From NCBI GenBank assembly GCA_964528055.1, contig CAZGQM010000014.1, forward strand, positions 1-64,000: 64,000 nt of DNA, given 5' to 3'. The position numbers were made by a program, and so were the translations under genes. Within the stretch, counting starts at the first letter, position 1, and the number at the start of each line of letters is the position of its first letter. Source of the DNA: Geoanaerobacter sp964528055. Lineage in GTDB: Bacteria; Desulfobacterota; Desulfuromonadia; Geobacterales; DSM-12255. The notes under the pieces were generated by a model that searched no databases, was not told where the DNA came from, and was given only the letters and a program-made list of their open reading frames with translations. Shown in pieces: positions 35,585 through 42,007 of this stretch.

Positions 35585-36208
35585 TTACAATGCTCCGGAA
35601 TCGTGCAGCTGTCGTGCTACAGACTCGGCTAGGATGCGGTAGCCGGTGGCATTGGGATGGATCGGGTCCGATTTGAGGCTGTTTGTCGCAAGGATCTGCT
35701 TCAGCGCTTTTCTTTCAAGCGGTATGGTTAGATCCTCGGCAATTTCCTGGTAAAGCTTCGGCAGTTCCAGCCCGAAACCGAGCTTGGGAACCGCGATGAG
35801 CAGGACACCGATACCCCGTTCCTTGGCGAGAGAGACCATTGCCCTCAGGTTCTCGGAAGTTCGGGTCTCGTCCTGATGCTGCAGGAAATCGTTTCCGCCG
35901 AGACATAGGAGTATCACTGCCGGACGTTGTTCGTCAAGCACGGCGGCAAGACGCTCTCTCCCCTCTGCCGTTACCTCCCCCGGCACCCCTGCGTTCACCA
36001 CGCGTCTCTTGATGAGACTCTCCAGCAGCGCTGGATAGCTCTCAGTAGGAGCAGCCCCTGTGCCAAAGGTGATGCTGTCGCCGAAAGCCAGCAGCACCGC
36101 ATCCGGGGGCAATACCGGCAAACGGGGCCTTTTGCTGCAGGCGCAGAGCATAATGAGCCCGAGGATGAGCAGCAACCTCATGGCTCTAATGATCGGAGAT
36201 CGATGCAC
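35585..36208 (-). CDS. SGNH/GDSL hydrolase (TesA-like arylesterase/lysophospholipase), lipoprotein
   Basis: 207 residues. The catalytic blocks of the SGNH fold are all visible: serine in AFGDSITFG, the glycine of VNAGVPGE, the asparagine in CLGGNDFLQ and the Asp/His in SDPIHPNATGY. The N terminus has a hydrophobic segment ending LIMLCAC, a possible lipobox, so it is likely exported. Start is GTG 36208 with GAGGT upstream; ATG at codon 10 is an alternative. Substrate unknown. Confidence 0.88.
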   Translation of the reverse strand: MHRSPIIRAMRLLLILGLIMLCACSKRPRLPVLPPDAVLLAFGDSITFGTGAAPTESYPALLESLIKRRVVNAGVPGEVTAEGRERLAAVLDEQRPAVILLCLGGNDFLQHQDETRTSENLRAMVSLAKERGIGVLLIAVPKLGFGLELPKLYQEIAEDLTIPLERKALKQILATNSLKSDPIHPNATGYRILAESVARQLHDSGAL

Positions 36209-36397
36209 CGAAATACCTCACGGTAATAATAGCATACAAACAGCAGGGGACGCTTTACTTTTGCAGCCGTCAGCAAAGAGCACATTGTTTCCATCGTATC
36301 TGCTGAGAGATATTGCCGGTTGGCTTCGATTCAGTGCGTACTGAATAGCCCCAGATGCTTGTATGGTGCTATACTTATGTCAGAAGAAGCAGTTTTT

Positions 36398-36427
36398 CAT
36401 CTCCCACTGATGGGAGATGGAAGGAGG
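36398..36427 (+). promoter_or_regulatory. Hairpin directly upstream of a Shine-Dalgarno sequence
   Basis: CATCTCCCA (36398-36406) and TGGGAGATG (36411-36419) form a perfect 9-bp stem with a 4-nt loop. One base later comes AAGGAGG (36421-36427), the ribosome-binding site of the next gene. There is no T-run, so it is not an intrinsic terminator. It may control translation or stabilise the mRNA 5' region. Confidence 0.5.
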
Positions 36428-36433
36428 TGGATC

Positions 36434-36703
36434 ATGATGCGGAAACTATTGACACTTTCCGTGCTGTTGGTCGCCCTGGGTTCCCTTCCCGGCTGCATCA
36501 TCCATGATCCGGGGTATTATCCCTATGAACGGGAGAGCTACTACGAGCCGTACTATCCCTATTACTATGGACCGTATCTTTATACACCCTTCTGGTTTGG
36601 CGGGTATTATTACTCAGGCGAATACGGACGGGGGGGTGATTTCCACGGGCATCGGGGCTTTGGGGGGCATGGTGGCGGCGGTCACGGTCGCGGTCACCGG
36701 TGA
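36434..36703 (+). CDS. Tyr/Gly/His-rich small lipoprotein
   Basis: 89 residues from ATG 36434, seven bases after a perfect AAGGAGG; the ATG three bases later is also possible. A signal sequence ends in a lipobox (LGSLPGC). The mature chain is low-complexity: a tyrosine-rich stretch (YYEPYYPYYYGPY) followed by a Gly/His-rich tail (HGHRGFGGHGGGGHGRGH) that could bind metal. Not assignable to a functional family. Confidence 0.75.
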   Translation: MMRKLLTLSVLLVALGSLPGCIIHDPGYYPYERESYYEPYYPYYYGPYLYTPFWFGGYYYSGEYGRGGDFHGHRGFGGHGGGGHGRGHR

Positions 36704-36813
36704 CGGGTTAGGGGGGCAGGGTTCGCACCAGTGGTAGAAAATGCGGAAGTCTCGTCGGCCGACGTACTTCTTGGGCCCCCATGATGTTCACTGAGTAGCC
36801 AGCCGTCGGCGTC

Positions 36814-36980
36814 TCAGGAGTTTTTGAGGAGCCGGTCGATCACGCCGAGGATGCGGGTATGCCTCGGCGGATGGTGCTGATGGCCTCCACAAGGGCTAGG
36901 GCTGTTCTGGCCAAGCTGTCCACTTTAGCGTACTCAGCTGTACGGGCCGGCCTCTCCAGCTTTCGTACCCGCCCATTCAT
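36814..36980 (-). pseudogene. Possible frameshifted remnant of a small helical protein
   Basis: From an ATG at 36980, immediately after the repeat, the minus strand reads MNGRVRKLERPARTAEY and onward for 46 codons to a TGA at 36840-36842. Shifting frame near 36870 continues with HTRILGVIDRLLKNS and stops at 36814-36816. The helical, protein-like quality of both parts suggests one gene broken by a frameshift at an inverted repeat. No family recognised. Confidence 0.3.
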
Positions 36981-37021
36981 CCAGTTGAAACAACAACGGC
37001 GACCAATTGGTCGCCGTTTGA
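36976..37021. repeat. 46-bp palindromic repeat, copy 1
   Basis: The 46-bp unit starts TTCATCCAGTTGAAACAACA and contains a perfect 24-bp palindrome at 36995-37018 with arms AACGGCGACCAA. A second copy with one mismatch lies in the same orientation at 37865-37910. The two bracket the BrnT-BrnA pair and an antitoxin fragment. Confidence 0.9.
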
Positions 37022-37056
37022 ATTAAAAATATACATTCCTAAAATCCCTAAGTGGA

Positions 37057-37205
37057 TCAAGCCACTTTATTGAGCCGTTCTGACACCCAGACCTTGATTA
37101 TCGACTGGCGGGGCACCCCGAGTCGCTTTGCTTCCTTATCCAGCTGGTGAATCATCCACAAAGGGAGCAATGCTTTCCCTGGCGCTGTTGACTGACTCTT
37201 TCGCC
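37057..37205 (-). pseudogene. C-terminal fragment of a CopG/BrnA-like antitoxin
   Basis: The minus strand reads IHQLDKEAKRLGVPRQS then IIKVWVSERLNKVA and stops at 37057-37059. This is the typical end of ribbon-helix-helix antitoxins found beside BrnT-type toxins. The upstream part of the frame is not antitoxin-like and runs into a stop (TGA) shortly before, so the N-terminal strand is lost or frameshifted. It begins 27 bases after the intact brnA. Confidence 0.55.
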
Positions 37206-37231
37206 TTCAAGACATGGAGATGATCGATGCT

Positions 37232-37447
37232 TTACCCCTGAACCCACTTTACCGAAGGGCGTTTGTGCGCTTGGAAGCATTCACGCAGGTAGCTGTTGAT
37301 GAGGCTCTGATACGGCATCTCCATTTCCAGTGCCAATGACTTGAAGTATTCCAAGGCATCTTCATCCAGACGGATGGTCACCTGCTTTTTCAGTTTTTTG
37401 GCATAAGGATTGGGTTTTGAACCACTGAAATCGTATTCTTTTCTCAT
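37232..37447 (-). CDS. brnA: BrnA-type ribbon-helix-helix antitoxin
   Basis: 71 residues. The phrase QVTIRLDEDALEYFKSLALEMEMPYQSLINSYLRECF is the BrnA ribbon-helix-helix core, which binds both DNA and the partner toxin. The preceding YDFSGSKPNPYAKKLKK matches the family N terminus. Its ATG overlaps the toxin stop by 4 bases, in the toxin-first order normal for this family. It probably represses the promoter upstream of brnT. Confidence 0.9.
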   Translation of the reverse strand: MRKEYDFSGSKPNPYAKKLKKQVTIRLDEDALEYFKSLALEMEMPYQSLINSYLRECFQAHKRPSVKWVQG

Positions 37448-37728
37448 TTTCGAAATCTCCCGTAGGTATTCTTTTCGGACCGTGTAGCTTTCCGTGCAGA
37501 AATGATCCTGATGATGGAATCGTTCTCCCGGTAACAGTGACAGACAACCAACAGCCTGGGCCGTTCCGAGTAGCCGAGAAGCATAAGGTCCTCGTCATCA
37601 GAGCTGTCTGGATCGGCAATCAGGCTGGCATGCTCATCAAAGAACACGGTGCGTGCTTCATTGAATGACACGCCATGCTTCTGCTGGTTAGCTGTTTCTT
37701 TTTGCTCATCCCAGGTGAATTGCAGCAT
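37444..37728 (-). CDS. brnT: BrnT-type ribonuclease toxin
   Basis: 94 residues. FTWDEQKETANQQKHGVSFNEARTVFFD is the standard BrnT N terminus, and IRIISARKATRSEKNTY matches the C-terminal RIISAR motif of this RelE-like fold. Such toxins cleave RNA when freed from BrnA. The ATG lies close to the predicted transcription start, so no ribosome-binding site is seen. The surrounding DNA is more AT-rich than the neighbouring housekeeping genes. Confidence 0.92.
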   Translation of the reverse strand: MLQFTWDEQKETANQQKHGVSFNEARTVFFDEHASLIADPDSSDDEDLMLLGYSERPRLLVVCHCYRENDSIIRIISARKATRSEKNTYGRFRK

Positions 37729-37734
37729 GTGTTT

Positions 37735-37762
37735 ATTGTAGTTACATTGTAGTGATTGTCAA
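37735..37762 (-). promoter_or_regulatory. Promoter and candidate operator of brnTA
   Basis: On the minus strand TTGACA (37757-37762) and TACAAT (37735-37740) are separated by 16 bp. The direct repeats ATTGTAGT (37735-37742 and 37746-37753, given on the + strand) are 11 bp apart, one helical turn, and cover the -10 region, a likely BrnA binding site. Predicted initiation is at or within a base or two of the brnT ATG. Confidence 0.6.
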
Positions 37763-37809
37763 AGTATATTTGCATGTCATAGCGGGTAGTTGCATCAGAT
37801 TAACAATAA

Positions 37810-38190
37810 TTACAGGGTTGATTCCTGTGAGGGTCTAGGTGCGGTCAGGTCCCCCTGCCGGCTCTTCATCCAGTTGAAACAACAACGGCGACCAATCGGT
37901 CGCCGTTTGATTTGAGTATGCTGTTCCTGGAGTTCTCCGAAAGGCTCCCGGTCGAGACGGGAGAAGGGGAAGGCGATGCTGCTGGTCTGGCTTACCCACC
38001 GCGCTCGACCGCTGTTGGCAGCAAACTCTGTCATACCCTTTGCAGCAAGCCTCAACCATGAAGCGCTGAAGAAACCGACTCCACGGTCATAGCGGATCGA
38101 GGCAGCAAGCGCTGGATTGAAAAAATCCCGAATGATATCTCCACTGGAGGTGTCCAATATTGGAGGGAAAGGTATGTGTGAAAGGTTCAC
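37810..38190 (-). pseudogene. Truncated N terminus of a PLD-like/helicase-type gene
   Basis: The first 60 or so residues (LSHIPFPPILDTSSGDIIRD, then FFNPALAASIRYDRGVGFFSASWLRLAAKG) resemble the start of phospholipase-D-like and DEAD/DEAH helicase proteins often found in defence islands. Homology-like character stops soon after RARWVSQTS, and the frame then runs through the second 46-bp repeat. A normal family member would be many hundreds of residues, so this is the broken front end. GTG start with GAGGA upstream. Confidence 0.6.
37865..37910. repeat. 46-bp palindromic repeat, copy 2
   Basis: 45 of 46 bases match copy 1 at 36976-37021. The single change (T to C in the palindrome centre) leaves a G-T pair in RNA. 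It lies inside the truncated helicase-type frame, at or near the point where family-like sequence ends. Confidence 0.9.
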
Positions 38191-38203
38191 TGATTCCTCA
38201 ACT

Positions 38204-38240
38204 AAAAAGCCGCTCCACCGTCGATTCCCGGTATAGCGGC
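38204..38240 (-). terminator. Intrinsic terminator after the ole-sfsA genes
   Basis: On the minus strand the stem GCCGCT/AGCGGC (38235-38240 and 38209-38214) with an inner ACCG/CGGT pair is followed by five T (38204-38208). It lies about 160 bases downstream of sfsA and just before the truncated gene. Confidence 0.65.
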
Positions 38241-38402
38241 ATTTGTCAGTTATCTATCGTTTAACCATCTTCATTACATTCTCCATTACATAAAAGATCG
38301 CTCACATGATAACGGGAGTCACAGGGTGTCAATGGGGAAGAAACATAAGGAAGCATATCAGGGTCGAGTCAATGGGGAATGGTATGACGGTTGGCGGCAG
38401 CG

Positions 38403-39095
38403 TCAGAGCAGTACCGGCAGCCGTTTAATCAACCTGATCTCTGTCGGCGAGACATCGGCGCTGTAGGCAAGTGCCTCTACCCCTTTAGCAACGACCTCGC
38501 GAAGGAGCCTTCCGTACACCGGGTCTATCCTGTCTGCCGGTGCCATGGCCTCGGCATCGCCGCGCTGCACCACGTAGAAGATCACGCCGCGCTCTCCCAG
38601 TGAAACACGATGAAGGAGTTCCCGCAGGTGTTTCTGCCCTCTGGTGGTCACGGCATCAGGGAAGAGCGCCCTCCCATCCTCGACAAGGGTGACGTTTTTT
38701 ACCTCCACCCAGCAGGGTGAAGCTCCAGCCTCCAGATAGAGATCTATCCTGCTTTCGCCGCAGACAACCTCGGAACGGATGACCGGGTAGCCCTGCAGCT
38801 CCTTGACAGTCCCGTTTTCGATCCCCTCTTTGACCAGTTTCGGCGGATACCCGGTGTGGATCCCGATCCAGACTCCGTTCACCTGCACCAGTTCCCAGGT
38901 CAGGGGGTATTTCCTGGTTGAAGAGTCGCTGTGAGAGAGAAGCGCAGCGCTACCAGGCACGGCACACCCCATCATGCTGCCGGAATTGGGTGTGTGCGCG
39001 GTGACGAAGCTGCCATCCTCAATCTCAATATCTGCCAGGAAGCGTTTGTACCTGCGGATAAGTATGCCGCTCTGCATGTTCGGTGGGAGGAGCAT
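38403..39095 (-). CDS. sfsA: SfsA family protein
   Basis: 230 residues. The family motifs TAHTPNSGSMMGCAVPG, RKYPLTWELVQV, VEVKNVTLVEDGRALFPDAVTTRGQKHLREL and a closing ADVSPTEIRLIKRLPVLL are all present. SfsA proteins have an OB-like N-terminal part and a nuclease-like fold, and were named for sugar fermentation stimulation in E. coli; the biochemical role is unclear. It starts 7 bases after oleD and appears to be the last gene of that transcript. There is no obvious link to hydrocarbon synthesis. Confidence 0.93.
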   Translation of the reverse strand: MLLPPNMQSGILIRRYKRFLADIEIEDGSFVTAHTPNSGSMMGCAVPGSAALLSHSDSSTRKYPLTWELVQVNGVWIGIHTGYPPKLVKEGIENGTVKELQGYPVIRSEVVCGESRIDLYLEAGASPCWVEVKNVTLVEDGRALFPDAVTTRGQKHLRELLHRVSLGERGVIFYVVQRGDAEAMAPADRIDPVYGRLLREVVAKGVEALAYSADVSPTEIRLIKRLPVLL

Positions 39096-39102
39096 TTTCA
39101 GG

Positions 39103-40095
39103 TCACGTTGCTATGGCAAGGGATCTGCGGAGCCGTTCCAGCCCCTCGGTGATGGATACTTCAGGGGAATAGCCGAAATCGCGGCGGGCCGCGTCGATAC
39201 TGAACCAGTGTGCAGTAGCCAGCTCATGGGCCACGAAGCGGGTCATGGGCGGCTCGCCGGAGAGGTTTAACAGCTTCCAGAGCCCTTCGCAGAGTACGCC
39301 TGCAGCATAGGCAAGCTGCGGCGCAACGCTTTTTCTGACCGGCGGCAGATCCGCTGCTGCGAGTATCCGGTTGACCATCTCCCAGAGGGGGAGCGGCTCG
39401 TTGTTCGTGATGAAATAGGCCTTGCCGGAGACGGGGCTCCCCGGTGAGAGGTTTGCTGCTGCCAGGAGGTGGGCGCGGGCCGCGTTGTCCACGTAGACCG
39501 TGTCAACCAGGCAGGGACGGTTGCCGATCCGCCTCAGCCTGCCTGCCTTTGCCTTGGAGATGATGCGCGGAACAAGGTGGTTATCCCCCGGCCCCCAGAT
39601 CAGGTGTGGGCGAAGCGACACCGTGGCGAGTGTTGCAGAGTCTGCCGCCAGAACAATCTGTTCGGCCAGTGCCTTTGTTTTCGGGTACTCTGCCTCGTAC
39701 CGGTCGGGGTAGGGGAGCGATTCGTCCCCCCCCTCCAGGTCCTGTCCGTCGAATACGACGCTGGGAGAGCCGGTATAGACCAGCCGATCGATGCCCAGGG
39801 CTTTGCAGGCTGCGATGACGTTCTTCGTGCCGGTCACGTTGGCATGGTGATACTCGGCTGGGTCGCCCCAGATCCCTGCCTTGGCTGCCACGTGAAAGAC
39901 GATATCGCACCCCCTGGCGGCACGCATCACGGCATCCTGGTCTGCCAGATCCCCCGTTGCCTGCTCCGCCCCAAGAAGCGCCAGCTCCGGATACTTCCCG
40001 CGGGAGAAGCTTCGGACGCCGGTTCCCTGTTCGCGCAGCATCCGGACGATCACCTTGCCGAGGAACCCACCGCCGCCGGTCACCAGGGCCTTCAC
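39103..40095 (-). CDS. oleD: OleD, NAD(P)H-dependent 2-alkyl-3-ketoacid reductase
   Basis: 330 residues from GTG 40095, which overlaps the oleC stop as GTGA and has GGGAGG upstream; the frame is open to 40116. The Rossmann motif TGGGGFLGKVIVRML, FHVAAKAGIWGDP, and the RPHLIWGPGDNHLVPRI segment place it in the extended SDR group of 3-beta-hydroxysteroid-dehydrogenase-like proteins that contains OleD. It reduces the beta-keto acid made by OleA to the beta-hydroxy acid that OleC uses. Confidence 0.92.
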   Translation of the reverse strand: MKALVTGGGGFLGKVIVRMLREQGTGVRSFSRGKYPELALLGAEQATGDLADQDAVMRAARGCDIVFHVAAKAGIWGDPAEYHHANVTGTKNVIAACKALGIDRLVYTGSPSVVFDGQDLEGGDESLPYPDRYEAEYPKTKALAEQIVLAADSATLATVSLRPHLIWGPGDNHLVPRIISKAKAGRLRRIGNRPCLVDTVYVDNAARAHLLAAANLSPGSPVSGKAYFITNNEPLPLWEMVNRILAAADLPPVRKSVAPQLAYAAGVLCEGLWKLLNLSGEPPMTRFVAHELATAHWFSIDAARRDFGYSPEVSITEGLERLRRSLAIAT

Positions 40096-41732
40096 CTGAG
40101 CCTCCCTGCCGCCCATACGGCAAGCTTTTCCCTAAAGATCTTGGCGTTATGCCGGATATCGACAGGAAAAGCCGGATGGAAGAGGATGGTGGAGATCGCA
40201 TGGGTATGGACATGGGCATCTGCAATGGCCAGGAGCTCCTGCCGCACGGCTCCCTTGTCTGCGGTTACCCCCTTTTCCAGCTCTACGCAGAGTACCGGTT
40301 GCTGTTTCCCCCACTCTCCAACCCCGACCAGGGCGGTACGATAGACGAGCGGATGGGTGTTGAAGACCGCTTCGCAGGGAATGGTGTAGCATGGCCCCTG
40401 CACGGTTTCCACCCGGTGCGACTTTCGGCCGCAGAACCAGACGCGCCCTTTTTCGTCGATCCCTCCCAGATCTCCCATCCGATGAAAGAAACCGCCTCCG
40501 GCCGGGTCATCGATCTTTGCCAGCCTGTCCGAGTCGGGACGGTTGAAATAGGAGCGCGTCACCTGCGGACCCTGGACCACGATCTCGCCGATCATCCCTA
40601 TCGGCAGGCGGAGTGCGTCGTCCCATGCCGGAATCGGCTCGTCGCTGATCCGGATGATCTCCAGCCGTATCCCTTCCACTGGTTTGCCGATGCAGACGCC
40701 GCCGCCGGAGTCGGTGATGGTGCGGGTCTCGCCGAGGATCTCGCTGCTGCCGATGGAGCAGACCGGCAACGCTTCGGTCGCACCGTAGGGTGTGAATATC
40801 TCCACGCCGGGTTTCAGCATCCGGGTGAATCGCTCCAGCACTGCGGCAGAAACCGGCGCACCGGCAGAGATGACACGTTTGAGGGTCGGGAGGGTGATCC
40901 CCTTCTCCGTGCCGTAGCGCCCGACCCGGTTGATCAGGGCCGGAGAACCGAACATGGTGGTGACGCCGTAGCTCTTTATGGCTGAGATAATGGTCCGCGG
41001 GTTGACCGATCCGGGCCTGGTGAAGTCCATCTCGGGGATCACTGCGGTCATGCCGAGGGCAGGCGCAAACAGTGCAAAGAGCGGAAAGGTCGGCAGATCG
41101 ATCTCGCCCGGCTGGATGCTATAGACCGTGCGGAGGGCCTCTACCTGGGCGGTAAAGTTGCCATGGCTGTAGACAGCACCCTTGGGTGGGCCGGTGCTGC
41201 CGCTGGTGAAGAGGATGGCTGCGGTGTCATCAGTCTCTGTCGGTGCCAGGGGGAAGGGGATATCGGATTCGTCATGGTCGATCAGTTCGGCAAGGGTGGT
41301 ACCTTGCCAGAAGAGCCGTCTCCCTATGGTGATGAAGGTTCGCAGGGACTTTTTCCCCCAGCCGAAGATGATACGTGCGATATGTGCCTTGGGGATTCCG
41401 ATGAAGGCCTGTGGCTCGGCCTCGGCCAGGCACTGCCGGAGGTTCTTCAGGCCCATCCCCGGATCGATGAGGACCGGCACCGCCCCTACCTTGAAGATGG
41501 CGAACGTAAGGGCGAAGAACTCCGGACCCGGCGTGACCATCAGGACGGTGCGAACCCCGCGGCCGATGCCGGCACCCAGAAGCCCATGGGCGATCCGGTC
41601 GCTCAGGCTGTTAAGCTCGCTGAAGGTTAGGGAGCGGTTCTCCCTGGGGAAGATGATAGCCGTGGTATCAGGCTGGGTGCGGGCCATTAGGGGCAGGTGC
41701 GAGGCGATGTTTACGAAATATGGTGAATTCAT
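40092..41732 (-). CDS. oleC: OleC, beta-lactone synthetase (acyl-AMP ligase superfamily)
   Basis: 546 residues from ATG 41732. The adenylation motifs are visible: the AMP-binding loop ILFTSGSTGPPKGAVYSHGN, TPYGATEALPV and MGDLGGIDEKGRVWFCGRKSHRV. OleC uses ATP to turn a 2-alkyl-3-hydroxy acid into a beta-lactone. The ORF opens further upstream, but the family start NSPYFVNIASHLPLMARTQPDTTAII fits 41732. No clear ribosome-binding site precedes it. It is separated from oleB by an opposite-strand gene. Confidence 0.92.
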   Translation of the reverse strand: MNSPYFVNIASHLPLMARTQPDTTAIIFPRENRSLTFSELNSLSDRIAHGLLGAGIGRGVRTVLMVTPGPEFFALTFAIFKVGAVPVLIDPGMGLKNLRQCLAEAEPQAFIGIPKAHIARIIFGWGKKSLRTFITIGRRLFWQGTTLAELIDHDESDIPFPLAPTETDDTAAILFTSGSTGPPKGAVYSHGNFTAQVEALRTVYSIQPGEIDLPTFPLFALFAPALGMTAVIPEMDFTRPGSVNPRTIISAIKSYGVTTMFGSPALINRVGRYGTEKGITLPTLKRVISAGAPVSAAVLERFTRMLKPGVEIFTPYGATEALPVCSIGSSEILGETRTITDSGGGVCIGKPVEGIRLEIIRISDEPIPAWDDALRLPIGMIGEIVVQGPQVTRSYFNRPDSDRLAKIDDPAGGGFFHRMGDLGGIDEKGRVWFCGRKSHRVETVQGPCYTIPCEAVFNTHPLVYRTALVGVGEWGKQQPVLCVELEKGVTADKGAVRQELLAIADAHVHTHAISTILFHPAFPVDIRHNAKIFREKLAVWAAGRLR

Positions 41733-41870
41733 GGAGTAGCTTATCACGTTGAACGTTCGAATGTCAGGTACTACATAGCACACAACGTAAAACAGCAACA
41801 ATAGTATTTACGTAGATTCTTGAAGAGAGATTAGTACGGTTGAAGCTTGATATCAGTCAAGGATATTTAT

Positions 41871-41898
41871 TTGGCGGTATCAATTAAAATAATATAAC
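41871..41898 (+). promoter_or_regulatory. Candidate promoter for the gene at 42008
   Basis: TTGGCG (41871-41876) and TATAAC (41893-41898) are 16 bp apart in an AT-rich intergenic stretch of about 270 bp between oleC and the divergent unknown gene. Nothing else gene-like is seen there. The oleC promoter must also lie in this stretch; I could not fix its position. Confidence 0.4.
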
Positions 41899-42007
41899 TA
41901 GAACTGTTCGTTGATAAACTGTAATTTAATTAATCTCATTCGGCACTGATTTCGAAATGTGGGAACCTTTTTCTTGCGCGAGATGATGACCAATTCAAGG
42001 GGTTTAG

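Larger units (their letters stand above)
36704..37056. other. Gene-poor stretch with fragments
   Basis: No intact gene is visible in these 353 bases. The minus strand holds short coding-like pieces, described separately. A 7-bp inverted repeat (GCCGAGG with CCTCGGC) lies at 36844-36867, and the first copy of the 46-bp palindromic repeat lies at 36976-37021. The stretch looks like debris of an inserted and decayed element. Confidence 0.5.

Noticed and set aside
36976..37910. CRISPR array
   Set aside because: Only two repeat copies, 843 bp apart, with genes and not spacers between them; no cas genes nearby.
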